Positions 9,581 through 21,366 of a DNA stretch of 64,000 nt are shown here, in pieces. The stretch's first letter is position 1; every line of letters begins with the position of its first letter. The notes under the pieces were generated by a model. That model had not been told where the DNA came from. It made no database searches and saw only the letters and a list, made by a program, of their open reading frames with translations. Source of the DNA: Pegoplata infirma (lineage: Eukaryota > Arthropoda > Insecta > Diptera > Anthomyiidae). Location: assembly GCA_963921195.1 (NCBI GenBank), contig OY992536.1, positions 176,832,995-176,896,994 on the forward strand, read 5' to 3'. The position numbers and the translations under genes were made by a program.

Positions 9581-10883
9581 CACGGTGAGCCTCAGCGATG
9601 TTTAGGTTCAACTTTAGTGTCGACGAAAAGTGTAAACGCAGATCGATTTATACTTGATTAAATATCACAAAACTGTTAACAGCGAAATGGAAGCTGCTCA
9701 CATTCGCGAGATATCGCGAAATTAGTGTTTTTGTATTTTCTAAAATTTTGACAATAAAGTTTTTTAAATATTTCAAAAACTGATTATGCAGTTTTAATTG
9801 TATTAATATATGGGTCAAAAAACAGTTAACATCGAATTCATATCTTCTCAATTTCGCGAGAAATCACAAAATTAAAAAAAAAAATTAAAATTTGGAAACA
9901 ATTTTATTTTTCGCGTAAATTAGCAGTCAAGATATTGATTTAAGCAATTTACCACCATTAACCACATAAAATTTAAACTGCATTTATGCTTGCAGTTTTA
10001 TCAACTTTAGTAATCTCGAATTTAAACTGCATACCACATTTTTGTCGTTAATTGAGGTAAATGTTTTTACAGACCAATAATAACACAAAATAATGAATAA
10101 ATAGTAGTTTAGCGAGCTTTTTAGCGATATCTCGAAGAATTGAGCAGCTACAATTTAAATTTTAACAGCCTTATCACCCTTAATCAATAGCAAATCAAAC
10201 TGCATTTCGTGTTTTTCAACAATATTAAAGAAACTTCTTTTATTAATCAAAACAAGAAATACCCCCAAAAAGCTGTTTTTCGCTATTTCTCGCGAAAGTG
10301 GGCAGCTATAATTTTTTGTGTGCAGTTTTAATTTTTTCCAACAAGCTCAAATCAAACTGCATACCACTTTTTTTATTATTTCTAAAGAACCGGTTTTAAA
10401 ATATAAATAAAAATAAAAAAAAAATTATATAGTTACGCTATATCTCGCAGAATTTAACACCTAAAATTTCGATGTCAACAGCTGTGTGACCTTTGATCAA
10501 GCACAAGTAAAACTGCTTACCATGTTATTACGAAATTTTAAAGAAACCTATCTAAAGATAAAAAACGAAAACAAAAACAGCAAAAAATTAATTTCGCGAT
10601 TTCTCGCGAACTAAAGAAGATAGGATTTTGATGTTTACTGTTTTGTGACCTTTAAATAAGTACAATTAAAACTGTATACTCAGTTTTTGAAAATATTTAA
10701 AAAACTTCAATGTCAAAATTTTAAAAAATACAAAAACACTAACTTCGCGTTATCCCGCGAATGCGAGCAGCTACGATTTCGCTGTTAAAAGTTTTGTGAC
10801 ATTTAATCTTTTAGAAATCGAACTACGCTTACACTTTTCGTCGACACTAAAGTTCAACCTAAACATCGCTGAGGCTCACCGTG
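9581..10883. mobile_element. CACGGTG-terminated element with about 57-bp TIRs and internal repeat units
   Basis: The TIRs are nearly identical for about 57 bp (start CACGGTGAGCCTCAGCGATG; the inverse copy ends at 10883). The interior consists of diverged units of about 150-190 bp, each with a TTTCGCGAGA-type palindrome, a GCAGCTA block and a block like AAACTGCATACCA. The first unit is inverted relative to the others. No clear TSD or coding sequence. Superfamily unknown. Confidence 0.65.
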
Positions 10884-10950
10884 ATAACAAATACGGCAGA
10901 TTCTGTGGATGCATTTTTTTAGAAAAAATCCTTAGATTCTGAGAACTTTT

Positions 10951-12126
10951 TATACCCTCCACTCTAGTGATAGAGGGTATATATAAGTTTGTCATTCCGT
11001 TTGTAACACATCGAAATATTGATCTAGGACCCCATAAAGTATATATATTTATGATCCTTGATCGATTTTAAGTCGATCTAGCGATGTCCGTCCGTCCGTC
11101 CATCCGTCCGTCCGTCCATCCGTCTGTCTGTCTGTCCGTTGAAAACACGCTAACTTTTGAAAGACTTTACGGAGGCTCCTGAGGTTTGACATATATGTTG
11201 ACCATTTACCGGGTCAGGTTGGTATTGCAATCCAGCGAAATCGGTCCAGTGGTTCAAAAGTTATGAGCAAATGAGTAAATTTCGGCAAGGGTATTTTGCG
11301 AATTTACAAGATTAAAACCCCTCTAACTTTCGAATGACAATTCTGAGGGGGCTGAAGCTTAGCATATATATTTGTCGTTCACCAAGTCTATTTGGTTTTG
11401 AATTTCAGCAAAATCGGTTCAGTGGTTCAAAAGTTATAAGCAAGGCCCTGAATTTCAAATTAGTTTCACCTTAAACTGTTGAAAACTCGTTAAACAAGAG
11501 CATGGTGAAATACCAGTTTTTTAAAACTTGTTGTTGTTTGTTTTCTTGTCGTGGGGTGAAGTTTAGTTGTTAGACAAGTAAATATTTGTTATTGTTTTGT
11601 TATTGTTATATATTATTTGTAACTGTATGTAACGGTGTATAGCAAGTATTTTTGGAAAAAATCAAATGAGGTGGTTTTTATATGATTGAATGTTAGTTTG
11701 TTTTTGGTTTTTAAAGAAGAGGATGGTAAAATAAAAAGAGTGAAATATGTGAAATAGTTTTTTTTTTTGTATTACATATATAGGTATAAAACAACAAAAA
11801 TATTTTACAAAGTAATTTTGTTACTCAAAGAAATTGTACACTAAATAAATATTTACACTCAAAAAAAATGTTACACTCAAAAAAAAAATGTACACATTTT
11901 TTTTTTAATGAAATGTCACACTCAAAAAAATGTTGACAGTCAAAAAATTATACACTCAAAAAAATTTGATAGATTAAAAAAAGTTTTACTCAAAATAATA
12001 TATTTCTAATAAAAAATTTGTAATGCAATTTTTTTTTTAATTTTTTTTAGAAAGTTACTATCAGATAACATTGTGGAGGGTATTCATAGATTCGACCAAG
12101 TCGAATTTAATTTTTCTACTTGTTTT
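10951..12126 (+). mobile_element. DINE/INE-1-like Helentron repeat, full length (subfamily 1)
   Basis: The left end has a hairpin (ACCCTCCACTCTAGTG and TAGAGGGTAT). It is followed by a CCATAAAGTATATATATT block, a (GTCC)n/(GTCT)n microsatellite core at about 11089..11140, two CCAGTGGTTCAAAAGTTAT blocks, an array of ACACTCAAAAAA motifs (11855..11975), and a terminal hairpin ATTCGACCAAGTCGAAT before CTTGTTTT. This layout is that of DINE-1-type Helentrons. It has no coding sequence. Confidence 0.7.
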
Positions 12127-12168
12127 CTTTAAATTCAATATTTTAACAAAACTTATCTTGTTACTTAC

Positions 12169-12279
12169 ACAATGAACTGGTGTTGCCATATCAACATGCA
12201 TCCAAACTCCAGGATAATCAAAACCAAGATGGGCACCTACAAAAAGACCAGCGCAAGATGACTGAGCATTGCTGCGATC
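12169..12279 (-). CDS. grsm: Penultimate coding exon of NPEPL1/granny smith-type aminopeptidase
   Basis: Exactly 37 codons on the minus strand lie between an acceptor (ATTTTAG, 12280 upward) and a strong GTAAGTAA donor (12161..12168). The peptide begins DRSNAQSSCAGLFVGAHLGF and continues into a PGVWMHVDMATPVHC segment. This is the NPEPL1 version of the conserved M17 region that reads W-x-H-x-D-I-A in classic leucyl aminopeptidases. Both ends are phase 0, and the next codons (GERATG) are found at 701..709, so the two exons join without altering the frame. The exon before it should end in a MADMKNSVA-like peptide. I looked for that upstream and did not find it inside the window. Confidence 0.87.
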
Positions 12280-12534
12280 CTAAAATGATAAAAAAGTACA
12301 TAAAATTAAATGAATAACAAGAAACGACTAAATTTAAATTATTTAAAATCTTAATTCAAGTAAATAACCACACACCATAAATTATTGACTAAAAAATTTG
12401 CATTAAAATCTATTGATCAACAAAATTAAAATGACAATCAATGTTTTGATTAAAATTTTCGTTATTTTCTTTAACTCTCGAATTACAAATTTTCAACATA
12501 CCATATTTTTTTGCTTTAATTTAATTGAATAGAT

Positions 12535-13595
12535 CAATGGTTCTCAAACGGTGGGTCGCGACCCCCCTGGGGGGTCGTGGAAGAGTTTCAGGGGGGTCGC
12601 GAACAAATTTGTTTAAACCTCAAATTTTATTAAATTTAAAACACATTTTTTTTATTATTGTGTTAGAAAATTATACAAATACTTTTATTAAAGAAAAAAA
12701 AAAATCCATCACTTAAGGTCCCTCCGTAATCACTGTGCTGTTGTTAATTTCTCGGGATTCCCATTAACTATTAGATGCTGATTCCGAATCTGTGCCCAGT
12801 TTCTGTAACTATGCGAAAAGTTTCCCCATCGAGAAAAATAAAACAATATTGTAGTCATTTAGTTTTTTACAGGGTAACTACAATGTTGCTAATGAAAAAA
12901 AACATCGAATAGGAAAAAAATGCAAAGCTATTTTTTTAAATCACTCTGTTAAGTATAAGTAATCATAATTTTCATTAATATTTTTCGATGCGGAAACTTC
13001 TCGCATAGTTGCAGAAATCGGGTACTGGGTTCCAAATTTTTCGAGTGCGTTAGGTTTTTGAGAAAATTAAAGGCAAAGTTCACAAAAACGTATTCTTGTG
13101 CATTTTAAAGATCTTTGTGTGTGAAATTTTCGGATGTGTCTGGGATCTGACCACTTTTATCGATTTACTTTTTAATGCTGATTCCAAATCTGGATCCGAA
13201 TAACGGATTTCTTCATTTCTGATCAGGTTTAACTGGTGTTTTTCTTTTATTTTCGGAAATAAAAAATCGATAAAGATAGTAAGTTTCGATATAAAATGCC
13301 GTAGTTCGGGACCGGGTTTCCAAATTTTTGAGAAAATTGAGGTCAAAGTTAACAAAGTTTTTTATTTAGAAGTTTTTTACTTGGAATTTTTGGTATGCGT
13401 CTGGGACCAAAACCACACGGTTTTGATTAATTTTTTAATGCTACTTCTGAATTTGGTTTCCAAATTTTTCCATTACTACAGGTTTTTGAAAAAAACTGAG
13501 GTCAAAGTTCACGTTAATAAATTCTAATGTTGGGGTCGCGAAAAATTTGAAATATTGAAAAGGGGTCGCAAAGCAAAAGTTAGTGAGAAGCTCTG
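12535..13595. mobile_element. hAT non-autonomous element (8-bp TSD)
   Basis: The left end CAATGGTTCTCAAACGGTGG with a GGTCGCGACCCCCC palindrome, and the right end (inverse CAGAGCTTCTCACTAAC), are typical hAT termini. The flanks GAATAGAT (12527..12534) and GAATAGGT (13596..13603) are an 8-bp TSD with one mismatch. The sister element at 62.9 kb has a single GAATAAAT at this site. No transposase frame is present. Confidence 0.8.
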
Positions 13596-13749
13596 GAATA
13601 GGTTAATTCAAAAATATACAAAATAATCGGGTTTTACTTTTTTTTATTGTTTGCAACATATTGGAAAGCAAAAAAGATGAATTTTTTGATAATTTTGTCA
13701 TAAGCTTACAATTCATTTATTAAATCAATCATTATTTTGATTTACTATA

Positions 13750-15046
13750 AGGAGTGAGATCATAAAAATGTTAACACACATTTTTGCCTACAACTTTGGT
13801 GTAAAGCTTCCAAATTTTTTTTTTTTCGGCAGTTTACATTTTAAAAATATGTCAGTTAATAAATTAATTTACATCATGAGTTTTAATTTGCAATTTTTTA
13901 CACAATGGACGATGAAAGAAAAGTGCGTTCAAAAATAATTAAATATTTTCAACAAAACCAAACATGGACATACAAAAAAATTGCCAAAGAAACTAATGTA
14001 TGCCGCCAAACAGTTTCAAAAGTGGTAAAAAGGTATCTGGAACACCTAACAATTGAAAGGAAGCCGGGAACAGGAACAACGACTGGTTATCGTAACATTG
14101 GTAAGGCATATAAAGTTAAAAGCATCCTTAAGAGAGCTCCTAACACATCTGGCAGAAAAACAGCTCGGTTAGCCCAATGCTCAGACTTTTTTGTACGTAA
14201 AGTGAAACGTAAGGCGGGACTAAAGTCCTACAAAGTTCAAAAAGTTCCCGATAGAAACGCTTTTAAAAATTTGGAGGCCAAAACCAGAGCTAGAAAATTG
14301 AAATCAAATTTTATAAAAAAATACAACTGTTGTGTAATGGACGACGAAACTTATGTCCTGGCTGATTTTGCGCAGCTCCCTGGTCAAGAATTTTATGTTT
14401 CCGATGTTCGAGGAAATGTTGCGGAAAAATTTCGGTCAAAAAAGCAAACGAAATTCCCCAAAAAATTCCTAGTATGGCAAGCCATATGTAGCTGCGGCCA
14501 AAGAAGCCAGTCATTTGTGACATCTGGCTCTATAAACAGCGAAATTTATATCAAGGAGTGTTTGCAGAAGAGACTTCTTCCGTTCTTGAGTCAGCACAAT
14601 GTATCCACTTACTTTTGGCCCGATTTAGCATCTTGTCACTACAGCAAGAAAGCGCTGGAGTGGTATAATGATAATAATGTGGTTTTTGTACCAAGAGAGG
14701 CAAATCCACCAAACTGCCCGGAGCTCAGGCCAGTGGAGAGATATTGGGCTCTTGTTAAAAAAGAATTAAAGGGCACAAAAAAGGTCTCCCAGGACATGCA
14801 AGATTTCAAACGTAGATGGACCACCTGCTCTAAAAAGGTGACAGAAACTACCATAAAAGCCTTAATGGGAGGGTTTCCGGAAAAAGTGGATAACTTTGTT
14901 CGTAGTGGTTAGAGTTCCATGCGGTCTTTTTGTTATGATTTTGTATTAAATTTTATTTAATAAAAATTTGGTTTGAAGTCTTAAAATTCAGTAGTCTGTT
15001 TTTTATTTAACTTTATGTGTGTTAACATTTTTATGATCTCACTCCT
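13750..15046 (+). mobile_element. DD37E mariner (ITmD37E-like), intact copy 1
   Basis: 1297 bp with perfect 32-bp TIRs (AGGAGTGAGATCATAAAAAT.., 13750..13781 and 15015..15046) and TA duplications at 13748..13749 and 15047..15048. It carries one uninterrupted transposase gene and an AATAAA signal after it. Only a handful of bases differ from copy 2 at 44292..45587. Confidence 0.93.
13905..14912 (+). CDS. Mariner DD37E transposase, intact (335 aa)
   Basis: The enzyme would cut and paste its own element at TA sites in the nucleus by binding the 32-bp TIRs. The N-terminus holds paired helix-turn-helix motifs (about residues 8-45, KIAKETNVCRQTVSKVVKRY, and about 65-105). The catalytic triad is D147 (VMDDETYV), D240 (FWPDLASCHYS) and E278 (CPELRPVERYWA), with 37 residues between the last two. 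This spacing, with the NPPNCPxLRPVE motif, points to the ITmD37E group first described in mosquitoes. The length is normal for mariner, the triad is complete, and there are no stops. Relative to copy 2 it has T30 (I in copy 2) and R102 (L in copy 2). It may encode active protein. Confidence 0.92.
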   Translation: MDDERKVRSKIIKYFQQNQTWTYKKIAKETNVCRQTVSKVVKRYLEHLTIERKPGTGTTTGYRNIGKAYKVKSILKRAPNTSGRKTARLAQCSDFFVRKVKRKAGLKSYKVQKVPDRNAFKNLEAKTRARKLKSNFIKKYNCCVMDDETYVLADFAQLPGQEFYVSDVRGNVAEKFRSKKQTKFPKKFLVWQAICSCGQRSQSFVTSGSINSEIYIKECLQKRLLPFLSQHNVSTYFWPDLASCHYSKKALEWYNDNNVVFVPREANPPNCPELRPVERYWALVKKELKGTKKVSQDMQDFKRRWTTCSKKVTETTIKALMGGFPEKVDNFVRSG

Positions 15047-15232
15047 TAGATAAAAAAATTATCAAATTTTTTATCAAAATCTAAATTATGTTTGATTGAA
15101 AAAATTTTCAATCAATCACCTCCAATTAATGATTGGTATAACAATTTTCTTAATTGGAGGAATTTCAATAAAAAAAATTGATTAAATCCTCGTTTTTGTT
15201 GATTGAAATTTAATTCAAATTTTTTCTGTGCA

Positions 15233-16424
15233 CTAAAACATACACGACAATTTAAATTAGCAGTATATGTACACAGTATGTACATATTTAAATTCCTAAT
15301 CAAAATTGATATTTGGCGCTAACACACAAGAGCTAAGTGAGTATACCGACAGGCATTAGACAAAGTTGCATATGCATGTATGCATTTAGCAGTGAAATAA
15401 TGCAAGGACGACATACAAATCAATACATATACAAATGTATAAATGTGTTATTGCATATTCAATAGATATCAACACAATTTAGGTTAAGATAGGTAATATT
15501 ATTGACAAATGAACTAAAACCATAATTAGATACATCATAGCAGGATGATAAAGGATAAATTTAAAACCACTAACAATTAAATGTGACTTATAAAATTAGT
15601 TGGGTGTAGCTAAGTATGAGATAGTCTGTGGCAATAACGATATTATATCGAAAAAATTAATTGATAAATATGACAATACGCTTAAATTCTACAATTTTCA
15701 TTAAAAGTACACCAACGCGTATACTTATTGTAAATTTAAACAAAATATATTAATCATACGCTCTGTGGCTTCTCTAGATAATTTAAAAATGTTGAAGATA
15801 TTCTCGAAAACCATCGCACTATTTTTGAGTTTTTATACCGCAATAAAATGTTTATATTTTCCAATAATTTTAAAAATTTTATTTAATATTGGCAACTCTT
15901 AACAAAGTCACACCATTGATTGTGTTTAAAGCACTACCAAATTTACAATGATTATGATGATGATATAAATGCTAATAAGCCAGTTTTATTTACAAGACAT
16001 CAAAATATTGTTTATTTGCCAATCAATTTATGTTTAGTAATTGTGAAAATGTCAACAAATGTTTAACATAATTGATGAGAGTACAGAGACTAAATTTAAA
16101 AAAATGTTCCAGAGTGAGGCAGATGTCAAAATTTATAAATGACCTCTTTACCAACAACAGTTTTCTAAAGGGGGATACAGAAAATGTTTGCAAAAGTTAA
16201 AGTATTAATTTAAACATTATTTAAATGTTTTGAAAAATTGTGTACTGGTCTAAAAATGTTTTTATATAACTAACAGTGACAATCGAAGGGTGCTGACGAA
16301 GGAAGGGTGGCTTCTCTCGAAAGCTGTCGACATCTCCACTTAGCCTGTGTTGTCAATTAATTTTTCCAGATTTTCTCATTGTACAACAAAAAATTATTAT
16401 TTCTCAGAAATAATTTATATGCAC
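15233..16424. other. Probable unique intronic sequence
   Basis: Low-repeat AT-rich sequence with no long frame, splice-bounded coding stretch or terminal repeats. Confidence 0.4.
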
Positions 16425-16640
16425 TCAAAACCGAAATAAATAAAACTTTACACTCTAATTAAAATGATTTTAGTTTCCTACTATAAATTGGGTAAAATTA
16501 CACAAAATGCGTAATTCTACTTAAAAATATTGGAAATTTACTAAATTTATAGTAGTATATTTTTTGAATTTGTTGAAATTTGCCCAATTTATAGTAGGAA
16601 ACAACATAAATAATTTTTTAAGTTAAGAATTTCATTAAAA
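16425..16640. mobile_element. Small hairpin MITE-like element
   Basis: TTTCCTACTATAAATTGGG (about 16474..16492) recurs inverted at about 16583..16601, separated by a roughly 90-bp loop. CACTC-type motifs lie nearby. The exact ends and TSD were not resolved. Confidence 0.4.
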
Positions 16641-16955
16641 ATGCTTTTAGAAAAAAACAAGTAGAAAAGTTAAATTCGACTTGGCCGAATCTAAGAATAC
16701 CCTCCACAATGCCCTTTTTCAGTGATAGTAAATTTTCTAACGTGAAAAAAATAACATTTTTGATTAGACATATTTTATTTTGTGTAAAAAAACTTTTTTT
16801 AAGTAATTTTTGAAAAAAAAAAATTACAATTTTTTTTTATTTTGAGTGTAAAATTTTTTTCGAGTGTATTTTTTTTTTTAGTGTAAAAATAATTTTGATT
16901 GACAAAAATACGTTGTAAAATATTCTTGTGACTTACCAATGTTTTTTAAAACATG

Positions 16956-17644
16956 CCCGAGTAAAAATAATCATATATAACAATATATGACTTGATGCAA
17001 ACATAATAAATCATATATGATTATACATCGCGTGAGATATTTTCTAAATTTTTTAAATGCAGTCATATGTAGTAATATATAATTTAATCATGATTCGGAT
17101 TAAAAGGTGTACGGTTGATATAATTATATAAAATTATATTAGGGTCAACACAAAATTTGTTTTTCTGTATAATTTAATATAAAATTATATATATCCTATT
17201 CTGTTCCATATATAACACTATATGTTTCCATTAAACCAACAATTTTCTAAGTTTTTAAGGCAAAGTATAAGAAACTTTTTAAAATGTTCCTAAACATTTC
17301 CTTGTTAGGGTTATGTATATCACCTATCTGGTTCGAAGCGTACCCGAACATTTTTTTGTTTAAGAAAATTATATGTTTGGTGAATGTATCGTTGACCTGT
17401 GGTGTAACTCAACCTAAACCAAAAAACACCAGGATTTTACATGTTTTTATGCAATTAGATCTAATTAGATCCACTAATATATGGCAATGTCTGGTCAAAA
17501 CTCGGATGAAATCAAATCATATTTTATACAAGTTAATCTTTTTTAATGCAAAAACATCCACCATTATTCGGATCAAATTGCGTATAAATATATATTGTGT
17601 TACATGTCATTATATATTGTATCATATAAAAATTTTTACTCGGG
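16956..17644. mobile_element. CCCGAGTAAAAA MITE, 2-bp TSD (TG)
   Basis: TIRs CCCGAGTAAAAAT / ATTTTTACTCGGG, flanked by TG at 16954..16955 and 17645..17646. The interior is rich in ATATATGA-type motifs. The 135-aa frame at 17284..17691 runs over the element boundary and resembles no known protein. Confidence 0.65.
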
Positions 17645-18570
17645 TGTTTAACGGGTTTTCAACACGTAAATTTAATGTGAAATTAATCTGAAATTCACGG
17701 TTTTGCTAATAACTTTTGAACCACTGGACCGATTTGGCTGAAATTTAATACGAACCAGGTCAGGGGAACGAAATATATATGGGGCATTCCATGTCAAATC
17801 GGACACATTGAAAATTTTTTTTTTAGATTTTCCAATTTGTTAACAGTTTTTAGTACCCTTCGAAAACTCTTTCGTGGTAAATTTTAAATTTTTTTGATGA
17901 TCCGTTCAAAAAATATCGAATTTTTAAAAATTGGTAGTTTGTTCCTTTACTCAAACTTCTTTTACTCATAACTTCTTTAATAATGGTCCAAATTTAAATT
18001 TTTTTTTCAAAATATTTGTTTTTTTACGAACTTTTAAAAAAAAATCCTAAAAAATTCTTAAAAGCGCTTTAGTAAGCGATTTTTAAGTTTTAAAATTTAA
18101 ATCTCATTTTTGAAAATGTTTGTACTCTTCGATTTTTTTGAAAATTTTTTGTGTAAAACTTCTATCAATTCTACAAATTTTTTGACCAGGAGGATCGTAG
18201 GATAACAATTATTACTATTTTTTTAAATTTTTTGAAAAAATTTTAGTGTAATTTTCCAATCTTAAAATCATTTCTACTGATCCAATAGTGCGTCATAGAG
18301 GGGTTATTTATAAGACCGACCCCCATTAGTTTTTACGTCTTAACATTTCTTTGGAACAAACTAATACCCTATCTCCAATTTCTATGGGGGCTCCCACACA
18401 AAACGACATTTTTTAAAATTTGTTCCAACCGTTCTAAATGCCCTAATAGTGCCCTTAGAGCTACAAAATGCATGACCGACCCACAATATTTTTTTAGTAC
18501 AAACATTTTCTCTGAACACACCTACCCTCTATCTCTAATTGTTAAGGCGGTCCCCATACATTTTTTTATA

Positions 18571-19651
18571 CCCTCCACTCTAGTGATAGAGGGTATATAT
18601 AAATTTGTCATTCCGTTTGTAACACATCGAAATATTGGTCTAGGACCCCATAAAGTATATATATTCATGATCCTTGATCGATTTTAAGTCGATCTAGCTA
18701 TGTCCGTCCGTCCGTCTGTCTGTCTGTCCGTTGAAAACACGCTAACTTTTGAAAGACTTTACGGAGGCTCCTGAAGTTTGACATATATGTTCTCCATTTA
18801 CCGGGTCAGGTTGGTATTGCAATCCAGCGAAATCGGTCAAGTGGTTCAAAAGTTATGAGCAAAAGAGTAAATTTCGGCAAGGTTATTTTTCGAATTTACA
18901 AGATTAAAACCACAATAACTTTCGAAAGACAATTCTGAGGCGGCTGAAGCTTAGCATATATATTTGTCGTTCCCCAAGGCTATTTGGTTTTGAATTTCAG
19001 CAAAATCGGTTCAGTGGTTCAAAAGTTATAAGCAAAGCACTGAATTTCAGATTTGTTTCACCTTAAACTGTTGAAAACTCGTTAAACAAGTTTTAAAAGC
19101 ATGGTGAAATACCAGTTTTTTAAAACTTGTTGTTGTTTGTTTTTTTGTCGTGGGGTCCAGTTTAGTTGTTAGACAAGTAAATATTTGTTATTGTTTTGTT
19201 ATTGTAACTGTATGTAACGGTGTATAGTAAGAATTTTTGGAAAAAAAATCAAATGAAGTAAAATAAAAAGTGGGAAATATGTGAAATATTTTTTTTGTAT
19301 TGCATATAGGTACAAAACAATAAAAATATTTTACAAAGTAATTTTGTTACTCAAAGAAATTGTACACTAAAAAAAATATTTACACTAAAAAAAATGTTAC
19401 ACTAAAAAAAAAATGTATACATATTTTTTTTTTAATGAAATGTCACACTCAAAAAAATGCTGACAGTCAAAAAAATTTTACACTCAAAAAAATTTGATTG
19501 ATTAAAAAAAAGTTTTACTAAAAATAATATATTTCTAATAAAAAATTTGTGATGCAATTTTTTGAAATTTTTTTAGAAAATTACTATCAGATGACATTGT
19601 GGAGGGTATTCATAGATTCGACCAAGTCGAACTTAATTTTTCTACTTGTTT
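18571..19651 (+). mobile_element. DINE/INE-1-like repeat, first of a head-to-tail pair
   Basis: Complete subfamily-1 structure: left hairpin, (GTCC/GTCT)n core (about 18700..18730), ACACTAAAAAAA array (19365..19500), and right hairpin ATTCGACCAAGTCGAAC before CTTGTTTA. It lies inside the foldback arm and joins directly to the next copy. Confidence 0.7.
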
Positions 19652-20921
19652 ATTATACCCTCCACTCTAGTGATAGAGGGTATATATAAGTTTGTCATTC
19701 CGTTTGTAACACATCGAAATATTGGCCTAGGACCCCATAAAGTATATATATTCATGATCCTTGATCGATTTTAAGTCGATCTAGCGATGTCCGTCCGTCC
19801 GTCCGTCCGTCCGTCTGTCTGTCTGTCTGTCTGTCCGTTGAAAACATGCTAACTTTTGAAAGACTTTACGGAGGCTCCTGAAGTTTGACATATATGTTCT
19901 CCATTTACCGGGTCAGGTTGGTATTGCAATCCAGCGAAATCGGTCCAGTGGTTCAAAAGTTATGAGCAAAAGAGTAAATTTCGGCAAGGGTATTTTTCGA
20001 ATTTACAAGATTAAAACCACTATAACTTTCGAAAGACAATTCTGAGGGGGCTGAAGCTTAGCATATATATTTGTCGTTCCCAAAGGCTATTTGGTTTTGA
20101 ATTTCAGCAAAATCGGTTCAGTGGTTCAAAAGTTATAAGCAAAGCACTGAATTTCAGATTTGTTTCACCTTAAACTGTTGAAAACTCGTTAAACAAGTTT
20201 TAAAAGCATGGTGAAATACCAGTTTTGTAAAACTTGTTGTTGTTTGTTTTCTTGTCGTGGGTTGCAGTTTAGTTGTTAGACAAGTAAATATTTGTTATTG
20301 TTTTGTTATTGTTAGTGTAACTGTATGTAACGGGAAAAAATCAAATAAAGTATGTGTATGATTGAATGTTAATTTGTTTTTGGTTTTTAAAGAAGAGGAT
20401 GGTAATATAAAAAAAAGAGGAAAATATGTGAAATAGTTTTTTTTGTATTACATATAGGTATAAAACAACAAAAATATTTTACAAAGTAATTTGTTACTCA
20501 AAGAAATTGTACACTAAAAAAATATTTGCACTCAAAAAAAAATGTTACACTCAAAAAAAAAATGTACACATTATTATTTTTTTTTAATGAAATGGCAGAC
20601 TCAAACAAGTGTTGACAGTCAAAAAAATTTTACACTCAAAAAAATTTGATTGATTAAAAGAAAGTTTGACTCAAAATAATATACATATTTCTAATAAAAA
20701 ATTTGTAATGCAATTTTTTGAAATTTTTTTTAGAAAATTACTATCAGATAACATTGTGGAGGGTAGGGTTGCCAGATACTAGAAGTCAAATAACTGGACA
20801 ATGGAAAATTTTCAACTGGATTTTGAAAAAATAACTGGACTCAAACATAATTTTTTTATATTTAAAAAAAATAACCAATTTTCATATGTGAGAGATTTTA
20901 GACAACTTATCAAATATAACA

Positions 20922-21236
20922 TCAATTAAAAATCTCTATTGGCCACGGAAAATCTGAATTTTTTAAGCATTTCCATTGCTTTTTCGAGCATCTCGAAATT
21001 TTTATGTTGAGCTCGTTAAAGGTCTGAGAATTGCTGGCGCAGATTTTTCTTTTCAAATAACCCCACAAAAATAAGTCCGGAGTGGTCAAATTTGTATATC
21101 TAGGTGACCTATTAAAATTTCTTAAAGGTGCGATATCTAAAAAGGGGCGACAATAACTGACATTCATTTGCAGATTTGATCCCTTCAGATATATTTTTTT
21201 TGGGGGGTTATTTAAAAAGCAAAATGTTCGAAACAA
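20922..21236 (-). pseudogene. C-terminal transposase fragment (..TPDLFLWGYLK..)
   Basis: The minus-strand frame contains NLTTPDLFLWGYLKRKICAS followed by NSQTFNELNIKIS. This resembles the DLTPPDFFLWGYLKxKVYxNxPxTLxELKxNI segment of a common insect IS630/mariner-related transposase. The catalytic core is absent. The family assignment is tentative, and it does not look like a hAT transposase. Confidence 0.5.
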
Positions 21237-21366
21237 TCCTCAGATCATCGACGTGCTCAAGGAAAACATTCGTGCCGAAATTAATAATGAAAAAATGAAT
21301 GAAAATGCAGCAAAAAAGGCACATTTTGCCGTTTTATTAATAATTTATGTTTCATTCAAAAAGTAG
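21232..21366 (+). pseudogene. Second transposase C-terminal fragment, opposite orientation
   Basis: The plus-strand frame reads NPQIIDVLKENIRAEINNEK and continues MNENAAKKAHF to a stop near 21366. It matches the segment right after the motif seen on the minus strand next door, so two pieces of the same protein type sit tail-to-tail and meet near 21232. Confidence 0.4.

Larger units (their letters stand above)
710..12168 (-). other. Last intron of the grsm/NPEPL1 gene, 11,459 bp
   Basis: Bounded by GTAAGT at the 5' end (minus strand, 12163..12168) and CAG at 710..712. It is mostly transposon sequence: a LINE fragment, a Tc3-like element with its nested guests, a CACGGTG element and a DINE. 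The splice signals and the reading frame on both sides are intact, so the insertions are presumably removed by splicing. Confidence 0.85.
12371..15230. mobile_element. CACAC../..CTGTG element, 2-bp TSD (CA), split by a hAT and a mariner
   Basis: Its start and end (CACACCATAAATTATTG.. and ..TTTTTTCTGTG) are flanked by CA (12369..12370, 15231..15232). With the two guests removed it aligns along its whole length with the reverse complement of the element at 62650..63117, which shows both empty sites. It is non-coding and non-autonomous. Confidence 0.7.

Noticed and set aside
14311..14854. Antisense frames of 70-71 aa within the mariner (repeated at 44852..45395)
   Set aside because: Shadows of the transposase frame on the opposite strand.
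17284..17691. 135-aa plus-strand frame
   Set aside because: Runs across the border of the CCCGAG element into DINE sequence. No motif, compositionally AT-driven.
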